Part shown: positions 24,735 through 34,400 of the stretch, one piece after another
How positions within the stretch are numbered: position 1 is the stretch's first letter
Layout of the letters: every line of letters begins with the position of its first letter
Origin: Ailanthus altissimus
Taxonomy: Eukaryota; Streptophyta; Magnoliopsida; Sapindales; Simaroubaceae
Direction of reading: 5' to 3'
Length of the DNA: 64,000 nucleotides
Assembly (NCBI GenBank): GCA_946807835.1
Contig: OX327683.1
Location: 625,001-689,000 of the forward strand
Program-made: the position numbers and the translations under genes
Notes under the pieces: generated by a model
Told to the model about the DNA's origin: nothing
The model's input: only the letters and a program-made list of their open reading frames with translations
Database searches by the model: none

Positions 24735-25400
24735 AATTGGTACAACACCATGTTTTCGATCTCATATACTTGCAAATCTTCTTCATATGATTAATTGATC
24801 TCGCTTATTAATAACAAATTATTTATCTAAATAATTTTTTCAATTTTATGACCTGTTAAATTTAATAATGAATAAAATTATCTAAGTAACCTTGAATACA
24901 TTAGGGAAATTGTCACTTTCTTTCCTATTTTTATTTTGACTTATTCATTAAATCGTTAAAAAAAAAAAATAGCCAATGGTCTCATGTTTGCTATGAGTTC
25001 CAGTTCTTGAAAAATATGTAATTGCCTTCCTAAAAGAGTAACTACATAGTTTCCAAAATAAAAATCATTGATCTAATCGATAAATCAAAATGAAATTATA
25101 AACAAAATTCAGAAATTGGCAACTTTCCCATGCTTTAATCAAAACAACATCTACTTTAATTCATTATAATGGGCTTGGATCCTCTCCTGATCTCTTTTAT
25201 TCTAGTCTATCTTTGATTGTTAAATATCCAGTGACAAATATGTAATAATAGTAATGTGTGGATATAAATTCTTTCTAGTCTATCTTTTGAACACATTTAT
25301 TGAGAATTTGAAAAAAAAAACACTCAAATTTAATGAGTGGAGTTATATGGTTTCTAGGACGAGCAAAAAAAGATTTTTTTAGCCTGAACACATTTATTTA
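24735..25400 (+). repeat. Duplicate of the 3' flank of the orphan gene
   Basis: Aligns with 32103-32790, including TTTTCGATCTCATATACTT, TTATTAATAACAAATTATTT, ATAGCC(A/G)ATGG, GCCTTC(C/A)TAAAAGAG and GGATCCTCTCCT. The coding part of the orphan ORF is not preserved upstream; only its last codons are recognisable at 24720-24760. Confidence 0.65.
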
Positions 25401-25429
25401 TCACCTACAATACTGTTATTACATATTAT

Positions 25430-25850
25430 ATCACAATAGCACTTGAGTGCTTGCCTACTTAGTTTGTGCACCTCCTTGATTTGGGGCTAGGGGTTCAAGT
25501 GTGGAGTGATGTATAGTTATAATAATTTTCTAGTTATTGTACTATTAGATCTCTGATGTAATATTAGTAGAGTGTTTTCAGGTGTTCTTAAGTGTGAAAA
25601 CTGTGTATTTTCCTAATAGTTCTCTAGTTTATGTATTAGAAGAGTATCTTCAAGTATGTTTAAGTGTGAAATAGTGTATTATCATAGAGATCTCTGATAT
25701 ATTATTAGTAGAGTACTTTTGGGTGTGCTTAAATGTGTAAATAGTATTTTATTTTTCTAATAGTTCTCTAGTTGTTGTACTAACAGATTTTTGATATAAT
25801 ATGAATAATTCTCAGATGTAATGTTATATTTATATATATATATATATATA
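25430..25850. repeat. Tandem repeat TR2, about 90-110 bp units
   Basis: Three to four imperfect units with the pattern AGTTCTCTAGTTNTTGTACTA...GATCTCTGATATAATATTAGTAGAGTNCTTTNAGGTGTNCTTAAGTGTG (shown by its parts CTCTAGTT, GATCTCTGATATA and CTTAAGTGTG). It ends in an AT dinucleotide run at about 25830-25850. About two units also occur at 40264-40440. Confidence 0.7.
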
Positions 25851-26029
25851 ACGGTATCTATGTCATTCTAATTGTTGGATTTAAGAAGTTAGATTCTAAA
25901 TTGTAATCTTTTTTAATATTATAAATATGAATTTAACTCAACAATCTATGCCCATTCAATTATTGATTGGTTTTTTCAAGATTACATGAAACAACCTACC
26001 TTTGTATTTTTTTTATATTTCAATATAAA

Positions 26030-27110
26030 TATTAAGTTTATTATTTACTAATTAAAAATAATACTTTTTTCATTTGTTTTTATTCATTTTGCACTATTTT
26101 AATACTATTTTCACTCGTTTTAATCTACTCATTTTGAATATATGTATCGCCCAAATGTTTATTTTTTAAGATTATTACATAATATATCTTTATTTCAAAT
26201 ATTTTATTAAGTAGTTGCAAAATATCATGTGTGGTTAAAAATAATAATTTTTAAAATTAGGGGCTATTTCTAAAAATTTTCCAACAAAATATATAGTGGT
26301 AGATTTCCACAATGTAGGGTAGCATTACTGTGGTTCGTAAGCGATTTCCCATGTTTACATTGTTTCATGGAGTGCACTTTGTCATGGCATAGCTAGGTTA
26401 AATTTTTTTTTTTTTACAAACTCCACAAAGTGAGAAATTTATTTATAAACTTAAGTGAAAATAGAGTTACATTCAAAGATTATCATTGAGGGACTCATCC
26501 TTAAGAAAAAAAAGAAAAGAAAATACCCAAAAGATAATAAGGAAACAAACTAGAAATACAAACTCTTGAAATAAATATAAACTAATGAAACTTATAATTT
26601 GTCAATCCATTTACATCTCTAAAGAGATTGGGAAGAATATCATAAGAAGGCTTCAACCACCAGGTAAAATCATTCAATTGAAGTCCAACGTTTGGTAATT
26701 TATCCGCAACTGCATTATTTGCTTAGAATGAATGATTAAGTATGAATTGAATATGATTAGTATAATCCTTACAACGCTGCCATCATTTATGAAGTTTTCA
26801 GAGCGGGCATAATATGGGATTGGAAAGAAGATGAAAGATCATAATGTGGCATGGCTAGTTGATAAATGTTTAAGTCATATTTGGTGAAATATGTAGAGAA
26901 AACTAAAGAAAAATTATGTAAATATTTAAGATTCACTTGTCTCCACATATGAGTTAAAGTTCCTTATTATATAGCCTCTTCAAGCACTTAACCTAAATTG
27001 TGGGTTCCTCATTATTCGAAGGACATGCACGTAGTCGAGAATTGTGAGAGTTATCAATCAGTCACCTTATACTATATATTTTTCAAATGAACATAGGCAG
27101 CATGTACCAC
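26030..27110. repeat. Duplicated segment A, copy 2, with nested insertion
   Basis: Matches 39940-40260 on its left (TACTATTTTCACTCGTTTT-like, GTGTGGTTAAAAATAATAAT, AGGGGCTATTTCTAAAAA) and 14150-14480 on its right. It is interrupted at 26401-26846 by a LINE fragment. Confidence 0.65.
26401..26846 (-). mobile_element. LINE 3'-end fragment nested in segment A
   Basis: Begins with poly(T) at about 26404-26416, the tail of a minus-strand insert, and matches 8188-8562 along its length. A minus-strand NAVADKLPN-type RNase H tail is readable. Flanks TGGCATAGCTAGGTT and TGGCATGGCTAGTTG look like a decayed target-site duplication, and the uninterrupted site is seen at 14270-14300. Confidence 0.7.
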
Positions 27111-27214
27111 CTAGCCTAAATTTTTTAATTTCATAAAATAGGTCTAAGTTCATAAATGTAGAAGTAAGTTTGATAAGGTGTATTAAAATTTAAAAGAACT
27201 AACTGTTAAGTTTG

Positions 27215-29200
27215 GTGCTTACGTGTCATCCATGAATGTACATATACTTGTGTATTTAATACAAGTGTACATTCCCATTAAATCGCTAATACCCATTTAT
27301 ATAGTATTATGCATGTAACATTACAGACCTTGTAGATCTGAAAAAGTTCAGATCAGATCTAAAGGTGTTTATATAAGGGCTCATAGTTAGCCACGCTGAG
27401 AGATATAAATGCTAAATGTTAGCACAACTAAGTGTTAGCTGGTTATAATACTCAACATATCCAAGAGATGGAGCCTTGTCTGTAATGGGATATAGACATG
27501 GGAGTATACTAGTAACTGCATAGTTACAAGAGTTACAATTGGGTGTAGAAAATACAAGCTGCGCAAGTATGCTCTCAAATTATTGTCCCTGATCTATTTC
27601 TACCGATGCGGGTCTATCGGTGAATATCTTTTTATATAGATCAGCATATGTCGTACCTATAGGGTATAGATGGTAATTCCTAGCCAACTGTGAGCTTGGA
27701 TCTCGTATTGATATATGGGTATCCAGTTAGGACTGGATATGGGACAGACTCATGAGGGCCTCTGATAGACATCATATATAAGATGTCAACGAAGGGTCCT
27801 CTTGAGTTGAGTAGTATATGTGATCTTTTGACCTAAGTGTCACGGTGGGCATATAAGTGATTCACTATATTTTAGTTCCACGCATGTCATAGACCTTTCA
27901 TGGTGTGACCGTTGGGTGTCGCTGGGTATGGTTCGATGCTTATGGAGTTCGGTGTGTATAGATATGGGATCTGTCAGCTTGTATAGGGAGTTCGATATCC
28001 AGATGCTTCGAGACTGTATCTCAACAAATCTTATAACCACAAGTATCAAGCCTGGGAATGAGTTCTGCTAGGATAGAACAATATGGCAAAAGAGTTTGCG
28101 TATATTGTTCAGTGAGATATAAGTCTGGAGATAAGATATGGATGAGCAAACAAAAATTTGACGGTGATAATCTACATCCCTGCACATCTAGGATATCATG
28201 ACGGAAGGACTATACGTATGTGTTGTAACCTCAACTTGCATGGTTCAACGCGTTGATTTCTATATCCGTGACATGTCACGGGCATTGCTCACAAACTCAT
28301 GAAATAGTTCCATTTGACGAACGGGCATAGGATCTAGGGAGTCCCGCTATATGGAGTGTATTCATTGTGCACTGAGGCAGTATGCCAAATTAAATTGTTT
28401 AATCTAGCAATATTTAACATTACCATAAGAATGTGTGCGTGTCGATATTTAAGTGTTAAATACAACAATTAGTTAATAATTATTATTTACTAATTGTATA
28501 ATGACACGTAGCGTATTGTGGACCCTCAGTTGAGTTTACCCAAGTGTGAAATTTAGTAGGACCCACTAGAGGGTGAACTTGGTAACTATTTATGAGGGGT
28601 AAAATGGTCATTTCTTATTTTATTTATTTAATTGTTAAATAATCAAATATCACTCTTTTTATATTATATTATATATTATTAGATTATATTATATATTATT
28701 ATTATATTATATAAATATATGTATAAAGAAAGAGAGAGAGAGAGAGATTGAGAGAGTGTTGGGCAAAAGTTGCCCGAGAAAGAGAAGGGAGAGAAAGAAG
28801 AAGAAGAAGAGGGAAAAAAAGAAAAAAAGAAAAAATAAAATTGTTTCATTTTTCCTCTATGTCTCAAATTAAAGCAATTTTGAATCACTTTAAACTCTCC
28901 ATTTCTTATCCTTTTGGAGAAAAGGATATAAAAAAACACACCGACCATTTTAGGGATTAAGAGTTAATCTGATGCTGAATATAGAGCTGTTGTTCTAGCT
29001 CACCAAACCCACTGAGTTGAGGATTAGATTTGTACGTGAGTTGGTCTCCATGCGGACTCTAGGGATTTACGTGTATAACGTTACATGTTGAGGTAAGTTC
29101 TCAAGTCTTTTAATATATTGTATTTATTGTGTTTATAGTTTAATTTACACAATAGCACATGCATACACCCAAGTGTATTAGTTAGATCCTCCGCCAATAG
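27215..29200 (+). mobile_element. R5 long LTR, most complete copy
   Basis: About 2 kb of LTR-like DNA containing the R5 signature block (27795-27910). It also has AT-rich and GA-rich microsatellites (28665-28850) and a 3' end followed by a primer-site-like AGTATCATAGCC at about 29208. No protein is encoded. The left edge near TGTTAAGTTTGGTGC (27210) is a best guess. Confidence 0.5.
28665..28850. repeat. AT and GA microsatellites in the R5 LTR
   Basis: ATATTATT runs (28665-28715), then AGAGAG (28728-28748) and purine-only GAAGAAGAAG/AAAAAG tracts to about 28840. Confidence 0.8.
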
Positions 29201-29480
29201 AAATTAGTATCATAGCCATTTAGGCTCTATATGGGTGTGGTTTGAGTGAATAGATGCAAAAGACCTGGTGAAAATGGCACGTTTCAAGTGTTGAAATGGG
29301 TATGCCAAAAGAGAGTTCACCTGGTGCTGCCGCGCTTAGGGGCTGGAGCCATAGCGCTGGGCTTTGTTGGCTTAGCGCTGGAGCACTGAAAGCCTGGCGC
29401 TGCGGCACTGGGACGATGGTAAGTCAGCATTAGGGAGTTGGCGAGCCTGCGCCAAGGCGCGAGTTTCTAAAATTCAAGCC
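29201..29480 (+). other. GC-rich GCGCTG module after the R5 LTR
   Basis: A local GC-rich island, about 29320-29460, with repeated (T/A)GCGCTGG and GCGCTGCGGCAC words. It resembles the GCGCCGCGG-rich island in the LTRs of the copia family at 51758-57423. An ORF on the minus strand across it is a composition artefact. Confidence 0.5.
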
Positions 29481-29779
29481 CTATCAAATGTGCCATGTTT
29501 TATATATCTTCCGATTGATTGATTGGAATGTGAAACTTTTAATTGAGTTATAAATATTGAATTAAAGTATAGAATAGATTTATAAATTATAATTATGATT
29601 CACGAAGCCTTGTTTACATCATCATAAGACATTTCACTTAATTCTTAAACAATTCGATCCTAGCTACATAAACCAATTAGTTAATTTTCTCCTTTGTTAC
29701 TGTTTTAATATTTTCATTTCACTAACCTATTCTGCCAAAAGCTTCCTCATGAGATCAACACCTCAATCTATACTGCAAC

Positions 29780-31450
29780 AACCGCATTACATTTTGAGCA
29801 TAAACATTAACACGATTAATAGCCCTTTCTCTTGTTGTTTCATTAATAGCCTTTATCATTTACAGACAAAAACAAATTCTTATAATATTACGATTAATAG
29901 CCCTTACTATTTTTAAATAAAAGTAGCTGACTTTAATGAGATATTTGTATAAAAATAAATTATAATATCACGATTAATAACTCTTACTATTTGCAAACAA
30001 AAGTAACCGATGTTAATAAGAGTAGCTAACACAATTAATAGTGTACAGTTGTAATTTCTTAAGATATTTGTATAAAAAAAAAAATTTTATAACATTACGA
30101 TTAATAGCTTTTACTATTTGCAAATTGGAGTAGCTAACATTAATGTGATATTTTGTTAAAAAAGATGTTATAATATTACTACTAATAACCTTTACTATTT
30201 GCAAACAAGAGTAATTGATATTAAGAAGAGGAGTTGTAACGATTAATAGTCCTTACTCGTTGCTTCATTAATAGCCCTTACTATTTACAACAAGATTACC
30301 TGACGTCAACAGGCTATCCCATACCAACAGCAACTGATATTTGCGTTTCCCTTAAATAATGTGACAATCTATTAAAATACCTTTTTTAATCCCACGATTA
30401 ATAGCAGCCATGACGTCACAGTAAATATCTTATAGTAAAATATTTGTTTGTAAATATTAAGATATTAATAACTTACAATATCAGGATTAATAGCCCTTTT
30501 GTTGTTGACATTTGTAAAGTCTATTGTAACAATGTCAAAAACATCTTACAATAAATACTAAGGTCATTTTCTCTATGTTATATCCAAAATTGCAAAGAAA
30601 AAATAAGCTTTACGGATTTCAATGACTTGGCAGATATGATCATATAATTAATTACATATGAACAAGACATAAAGGTTTGTAACAACGCTGAAGAGTTTTG
30701 AAACCAGGAGAGGATCCAAATCTCTAAATAAAGATTATTAAGGAAGGAGAGAGTCCGTCATCCCAATGATAAAGTTTTCCAAAGAAGTGATCAAAAAGCT
30801 TTAAAAATGATGGTAACATATTACAAATAACATGTAAGAAAAAATAAAAATAAAATAATAAGACAGCAAAAATATTTAGAAGAAATTATAAAATTTTAAA
30901 GACTACATTGTTATTATAATTCTATATATTACAAATACTATATAGATAGACTTTATATAAGCATTAAGATAACATAAATACATATAAAGAAATTAAATAT
31001 AACTTATCAATTATAAAATATATATATATGATAAGAATCAATTGTCTTAATTTTTTATATTGTTAACAATTCCAACGTTAAAGTTTACCAAAGAAGTGAT
31101 GTGATGACTGTCAAATGTGTTTCTTTTCTCCCTCTTATTTAAATTCTACAAATAAGGAGAAACTATTGTCTTTAGTACTCCAGATAGTTTGAAGTCGTTT
31201 GATTTACTATAATTGATAGTTGTAATTTGTTAAGATATATGCTTTGTAACGAGATATTTGTATAAAAACAAAATCATATATATTTGCAAACAAGAATATT
31301 GACACTAATAAGAGTAGTTGACACAATTAATAGCCCTTCCTCTTATTGTTTCAATAATAACCGTTACTATTTACAAACAAGAGTAGCTGACATTTATGTT
31401 TATCTTAAATAATGTGACATTCTATTAAAATACCTTTTTTAATCCCACGA
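29780..31450 (+). repeat. TR1 tandem array, copy 1 (GATTAATAGCCC repeat)
   Basis: Diverged array of 75-90 bp units with the consensus parts ACGATTAATAGCCCTTACTA, TTTGCAAACAAGAGTAGCTG, ACATTAATGAGATATTTG and ATAAAA..ATCTTATAATATC. It is densest at 29790-30300, then at 30400-30530 and 31200-31450. Between them lies non-repeat promoter-like DNA (30540-31200). Minus-strand ORFs with repeated QIVKAIN-like peptides are by-products of the repetition. Confidence 0.8.
30700..31205 (+). repeat. Duplicated block upstream of the orphan gene
   Basis: Two parts (30705-30795 and 31070-31205) recur at 33330-33520. Shared words are AGTTTACCAAAGAAGTGATG/TTTACTAAATAAGTGATG (15-18 bases each), GTGTTTCTTTTCTCCCTC and TTTGAAGTCGTTTGA. 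Confidence 0.6.
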
Positions 31451-31549
31451 TTAATAACAGATGAGACTTCACAATAAATAATGAATCGTCTCTTTCATAT
31501 TTTAAATTGACTTTAAGGGGCAAAAAGTATTTTTTAAAGTTTTTAAAGT

Positions 31550-31715
31550 TTTTTAAAGGTATAACCTTTACGGATTTCAATGACTTGGTAGATATGATCA
31601 TGTAAACAAGACATGAAGTTTTATATCGACGTGGAAGAGTTTTGCAACTCAGAGTTTTCATTTATTTAAATAAATAAATATATCAGCACATAGGTTGATC
31701 CTCGGTGTATAAATA
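31550..31715 (+). promoter_or_regulatory. Putative promoter of the orphan gene
   Basis: TATAAATA at 31708-31715 lies 62 bp before the ATG at 31777. The upstream block (ACGGATTTCAATGACTTGGT, AGATATGATCATGTAA, GACGTGGAAGAGTTTTG, TTGATCCTCGGTGTATAAAT) is conserved at 58095-58285, and the first part also at 30608-30700. Conservation of a TATA-containing block before both gene copies supports a promoter. No transcript evidence is available. Confidence 0.55.
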
Positions 31716-31776
31716 TTTTGCTGCTGCAAAGGCCGGAGCAAATAGGTTAATTTTAAACAAGAAGAGATCAGAGGAA

Positions 31777-32184
31777 ATGGCAGCAAAGGAGGACTGGGAG
31801 AAGTTCTTAAAGTTAGCGGCAAAACTCAAATGGCTTACTGCTGACAGTATGGGTAGCTTCATACAGCAAATGGAACAGAATAAACTGCTCAATAATAACC
31901 GTCATGGAAAAGTTTACCTTAAGACCTTCATAAATGAATTGAAAATCCGTCTTCCTAGTGACGGGAAAACTCTGCTCACTTCTGACACGTCGGCTACAAC
32001 CATCTTCCTAGTGACAGCAAGAAAAGTGCTTAATGATAAACTTTGGGGAATCCTCGTTGAAGAAACAAGAAATTATATTCCGGATGAAGAACATAAGGCC
32101 ATCTTGCGAAAAGGGCCACCACCTGCTGCAGCAACAGGTTTTCGATCTCATATACTTACACATCTACTTCGTATTACGAGTTGA
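31777..32184 (+). CDS. Orphan 135-aa ORF of unknown function
   Basis: An ATG in a good plant context (GAGGAAATGGC) opens a 135-codon frame. The longer frame from GTG 31705 includes the TATA box and is not used. The product starts MAAKEDWEKFLKLAAKLKW and is charged and helical in look, with no signal peptide, membrane segment or motif I recognise. The last third is Pro/Ala-rich (GPPPAAATG), then HILTHLLRITS. A donor-like CAG/GTTTTC at 32135-32143 means the ORF could be the first exon of a split gene, ending in phase 1. The 3' flank is duplicated at 24735-25400 and a broken paralogue lies at 58320-58500. It is probably a real but possibly truncated host gene. Its family is unknown. Confidence 0.5.
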   Translation: MAAKEDWEKFLKLAAKLKWLTADSMGSFIQQMEQNKLLNNNRHGKVYLKTFINELKIRLPSDGKTLLTSDTSATTIFLVTARKVLNDKLWGILVEETRNYIPDEEHKAILRKGPPPAAATGFRSHILTHLLRITS

Positions 32185-33319
32185 TCTTTCTTATTAATAA
32201 CAAATTATTTATCTCTATATTTATTTCAATTTTAGAACCTATTAAATTTAATAATAAATTAAAGTATTATGTGCTAGTTTGAATAACATCAGTTGTAAAT
32301 TAAAAAGGATCCATTTAGAATAGCCTTGAATACTTCAGAAAAATTATCATTTTCGTTCCCTTTTTTTATTTATTCATTAAAACTTTGATTTTTATTTTCT
32401 TCCCAAATAGCCGATGGCCCCCTGTCTGCTATCAGTTTTCGTTCTTGAAAGTTATCTAATTGCCTTCATAAAAGAGATAACTGCACCATTTCGAAGAAAA
32501 GAAATAAACAAAGTGGCAATTTTCCCACGCCTTAATCAAAACTTCATCTACTTTAACTTCATTACAAGGGATTTGGATCCTCTCCTAGTCTCTTATATTT
32601 TATTCTATCTTTGATTTTTAAAGATCTAGAAACAAATATCTGATAATAGTATTGTGTAGTTAAAAGTTCTTTCTAGTTTATCCTTTGAACACATTTATTT
32701 AAAAAACTTTTGAAGAAAAAAAAAACTCAAATTTGATGAGCGAAGGTATATTGTTTTTACTATTTTTTTAGCATGACAAATTTATTATCATTATGGAGGA
32801 GTATTAAGAGAAAAGAGTTTTGTTTGTTTGGAAATCTCAAATAAGAAAATCTTTTTTTTTTCTTTAAATGTTTGGGTGGAATGATAAATCTAATCTACTA
32901 AAATACCAACTTTTATCTTCTGTTTTTACTTGAATTCAAATGTTCACAGATACTAAACACATTCACAACCATCGGAACTACACCCAAAGAGCTCAAATAA
33001 GAAAATCCATTTATAAAAGAGTTCTACAAAATTGATTAACTTAAAGATTTGAAATTCTTTAGTTTCCACTTACAATTGAGATTGTTAGAATGTATATATG
33101 TGAAAAAGAAATAAGAGGAAAGATAAAATTAAAATATAAATGTTACAATTGTGAGGATCCATTTCTCTTCATAAAGATTATATCTTATTTTTCTCGTTGT
33201 TATTTCTTTAGTGCTAAAAGATTAGTAACCTTGAAAAGCTTTATTGCAAAGAATAAAAGATTTTAGCAACAAAAAAAAAGAAGTAAATTTTCGGTTAATT
33301 ATGGTCTTTACAGGAACCT
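32185..33319. repeat. 3' flank of the orphan gene, duplicated at 24735-25400
   Basis: The first 600 bp align with 24760-25400. From about 32800 to 33319 the DNA is AT-rich with no recognised feature. Confidence 0.55.
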
Positions 33320-34380
33320 CTACTCCTAGCGCGCAGGAAATACATGGGCTTGGAAATTAGACTGAAGGAGAGTGTTCGTCATCGCAAAGTTAAAGTTTAC
33401 TAAATAAGTGATGTGATGACAGTCAATGTGTTTCTTTTCTCCCTCTTATTTAAATTCTGCAAATAAGGAGAAACTACTGTGTGCTTAGTACTCCAGATGG
33501 TTTGAAGTCGTTTGAATGGCAGGTGATGATTTATTTTGAAGACCCTTTGGGAAAAGTGGCAGCAAATTTCCATTATCTCTTCGAGGTGGTCTCCAGAATT
33601 AACTTGTTCGTCTGTCTTTCACTGCTGTCTTTCTAATATTTTCCTTTTATTTGTCAATCTATCAGTGTGTTGTATGAACCATTTCCAATTTCCTTCCAGT
33701 AATAAGCACTTTTTCCCTAACTTCAACCTTTTTTTTTAAAAACAAAAATCTTTATATGAGCATACATATGATGATAACACCCGTCTCTCACTATTAACGC
33801 CAAACTTCCTAACTCATTCACACTACAGTAGTTTTTTTTTTAAATATTATATCTCAAATCTCAATTTTAAATAATTACAATATTACAGTCCAACTAAAAT
33901 GATTATATTAACTAAATCACCCTCTCAAACAATGAAGGACTAAAATAATTATATTAACTAAATAATCCTCACGAACAAGGAGGGGCTAAAATGATTATAA
34001 TATTACGGTTAAAATATTCAACTAATTACATTACAATCAACGAAATAATTAGACTAATAAAAACAATTCTGGTAAAACTATCTTAGCTTTGTCAAAATTC
34101 GAACCTTTTAAGCTAAATTAAGGGTATATGAACTGTTCCTATGGCTATATATATATATATATATATATTTATAAGATGTGCCCTTGTTACGTATTTGAAA
34201 GTATGGAAACGACATAGTTCCTATTGTTTTAGGACTAATACACGAAAAAAGATAAAAGTTTTGATGGAGGACGATTTAGGAAGCTTAAAAGTTAAAATAG
34301 TCGTATTGGAATTAATTGCTTGTTTCTAAATATTATTATAATTTTTATAGTTAATTCTTTTTAATTTTTTTTCTCATTTG
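33320..34380. other. Promoter-like duplicate and non-coding DNA
   Basis: 33330-33520 copies the block at 30700-31205. An ATG at 33515 follows, but every reading from it stops or shifts quickly, so at most a gene remnant is present. 33780-34140 shows imperfect direct repeats (AAAATGATTATATTAACTAAAT and variants, 18-20 bases). An AT microsatellite lies at 34146-34169. Confidence 0.45.
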
Positions 34381-34400
34381 AATTGATTTATTGCCTAGTT
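34381..34400. repeat. Target-site duplication, left, of LINE-1
   Basis: AATTGATTTATTGCCTAGTT, identical to 36167-36186. It directly precedes the poly(T) of the minus-strand LINE. Confidence 0.95.

Noticed and set aside
28679..28948. ORFs rich in Ser/Phe or Arg/Glu over the GA-rich tract
   Set aside because: They are low-complexity translations of microsatellites in an LTR.
29220..29408. GC-rich ORFs at 29220-29408, 41104-41292, 51903-52175, 56586-56960 and 60415-60603
   Set aside because: All lie in the GC island of LTRs or related modules; GC-rich DNA lacks stops by composition.
30013..30204. Repeated-peptide ORFs on the minus strand of TR1 (also 51037-51264 and 51421-51612)
   Set aside because: The recurring QIVKAIN-like peptides come from the tandem DNA repeat; frames change from unit to unit with stops, so no selection for protein is evident.
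29780..30300. TR1 as a CRISPR array
   Set aside because: Units are contiguous and diverged without constant repeats and unique spacers, and the setting is a plant nuclear genome.
31705..31776. N-terminal extension of the orphan ORF from a GTG
   Set aside because: It would translate through the TATA box; the first ATG at 31777 has good context.
33515..33700. Small gene after the duplicated promoter-like block
   Set aside because: All three frames from ATG 33515 or nearby end or shift within about 40 codons and no motif is recognisable.
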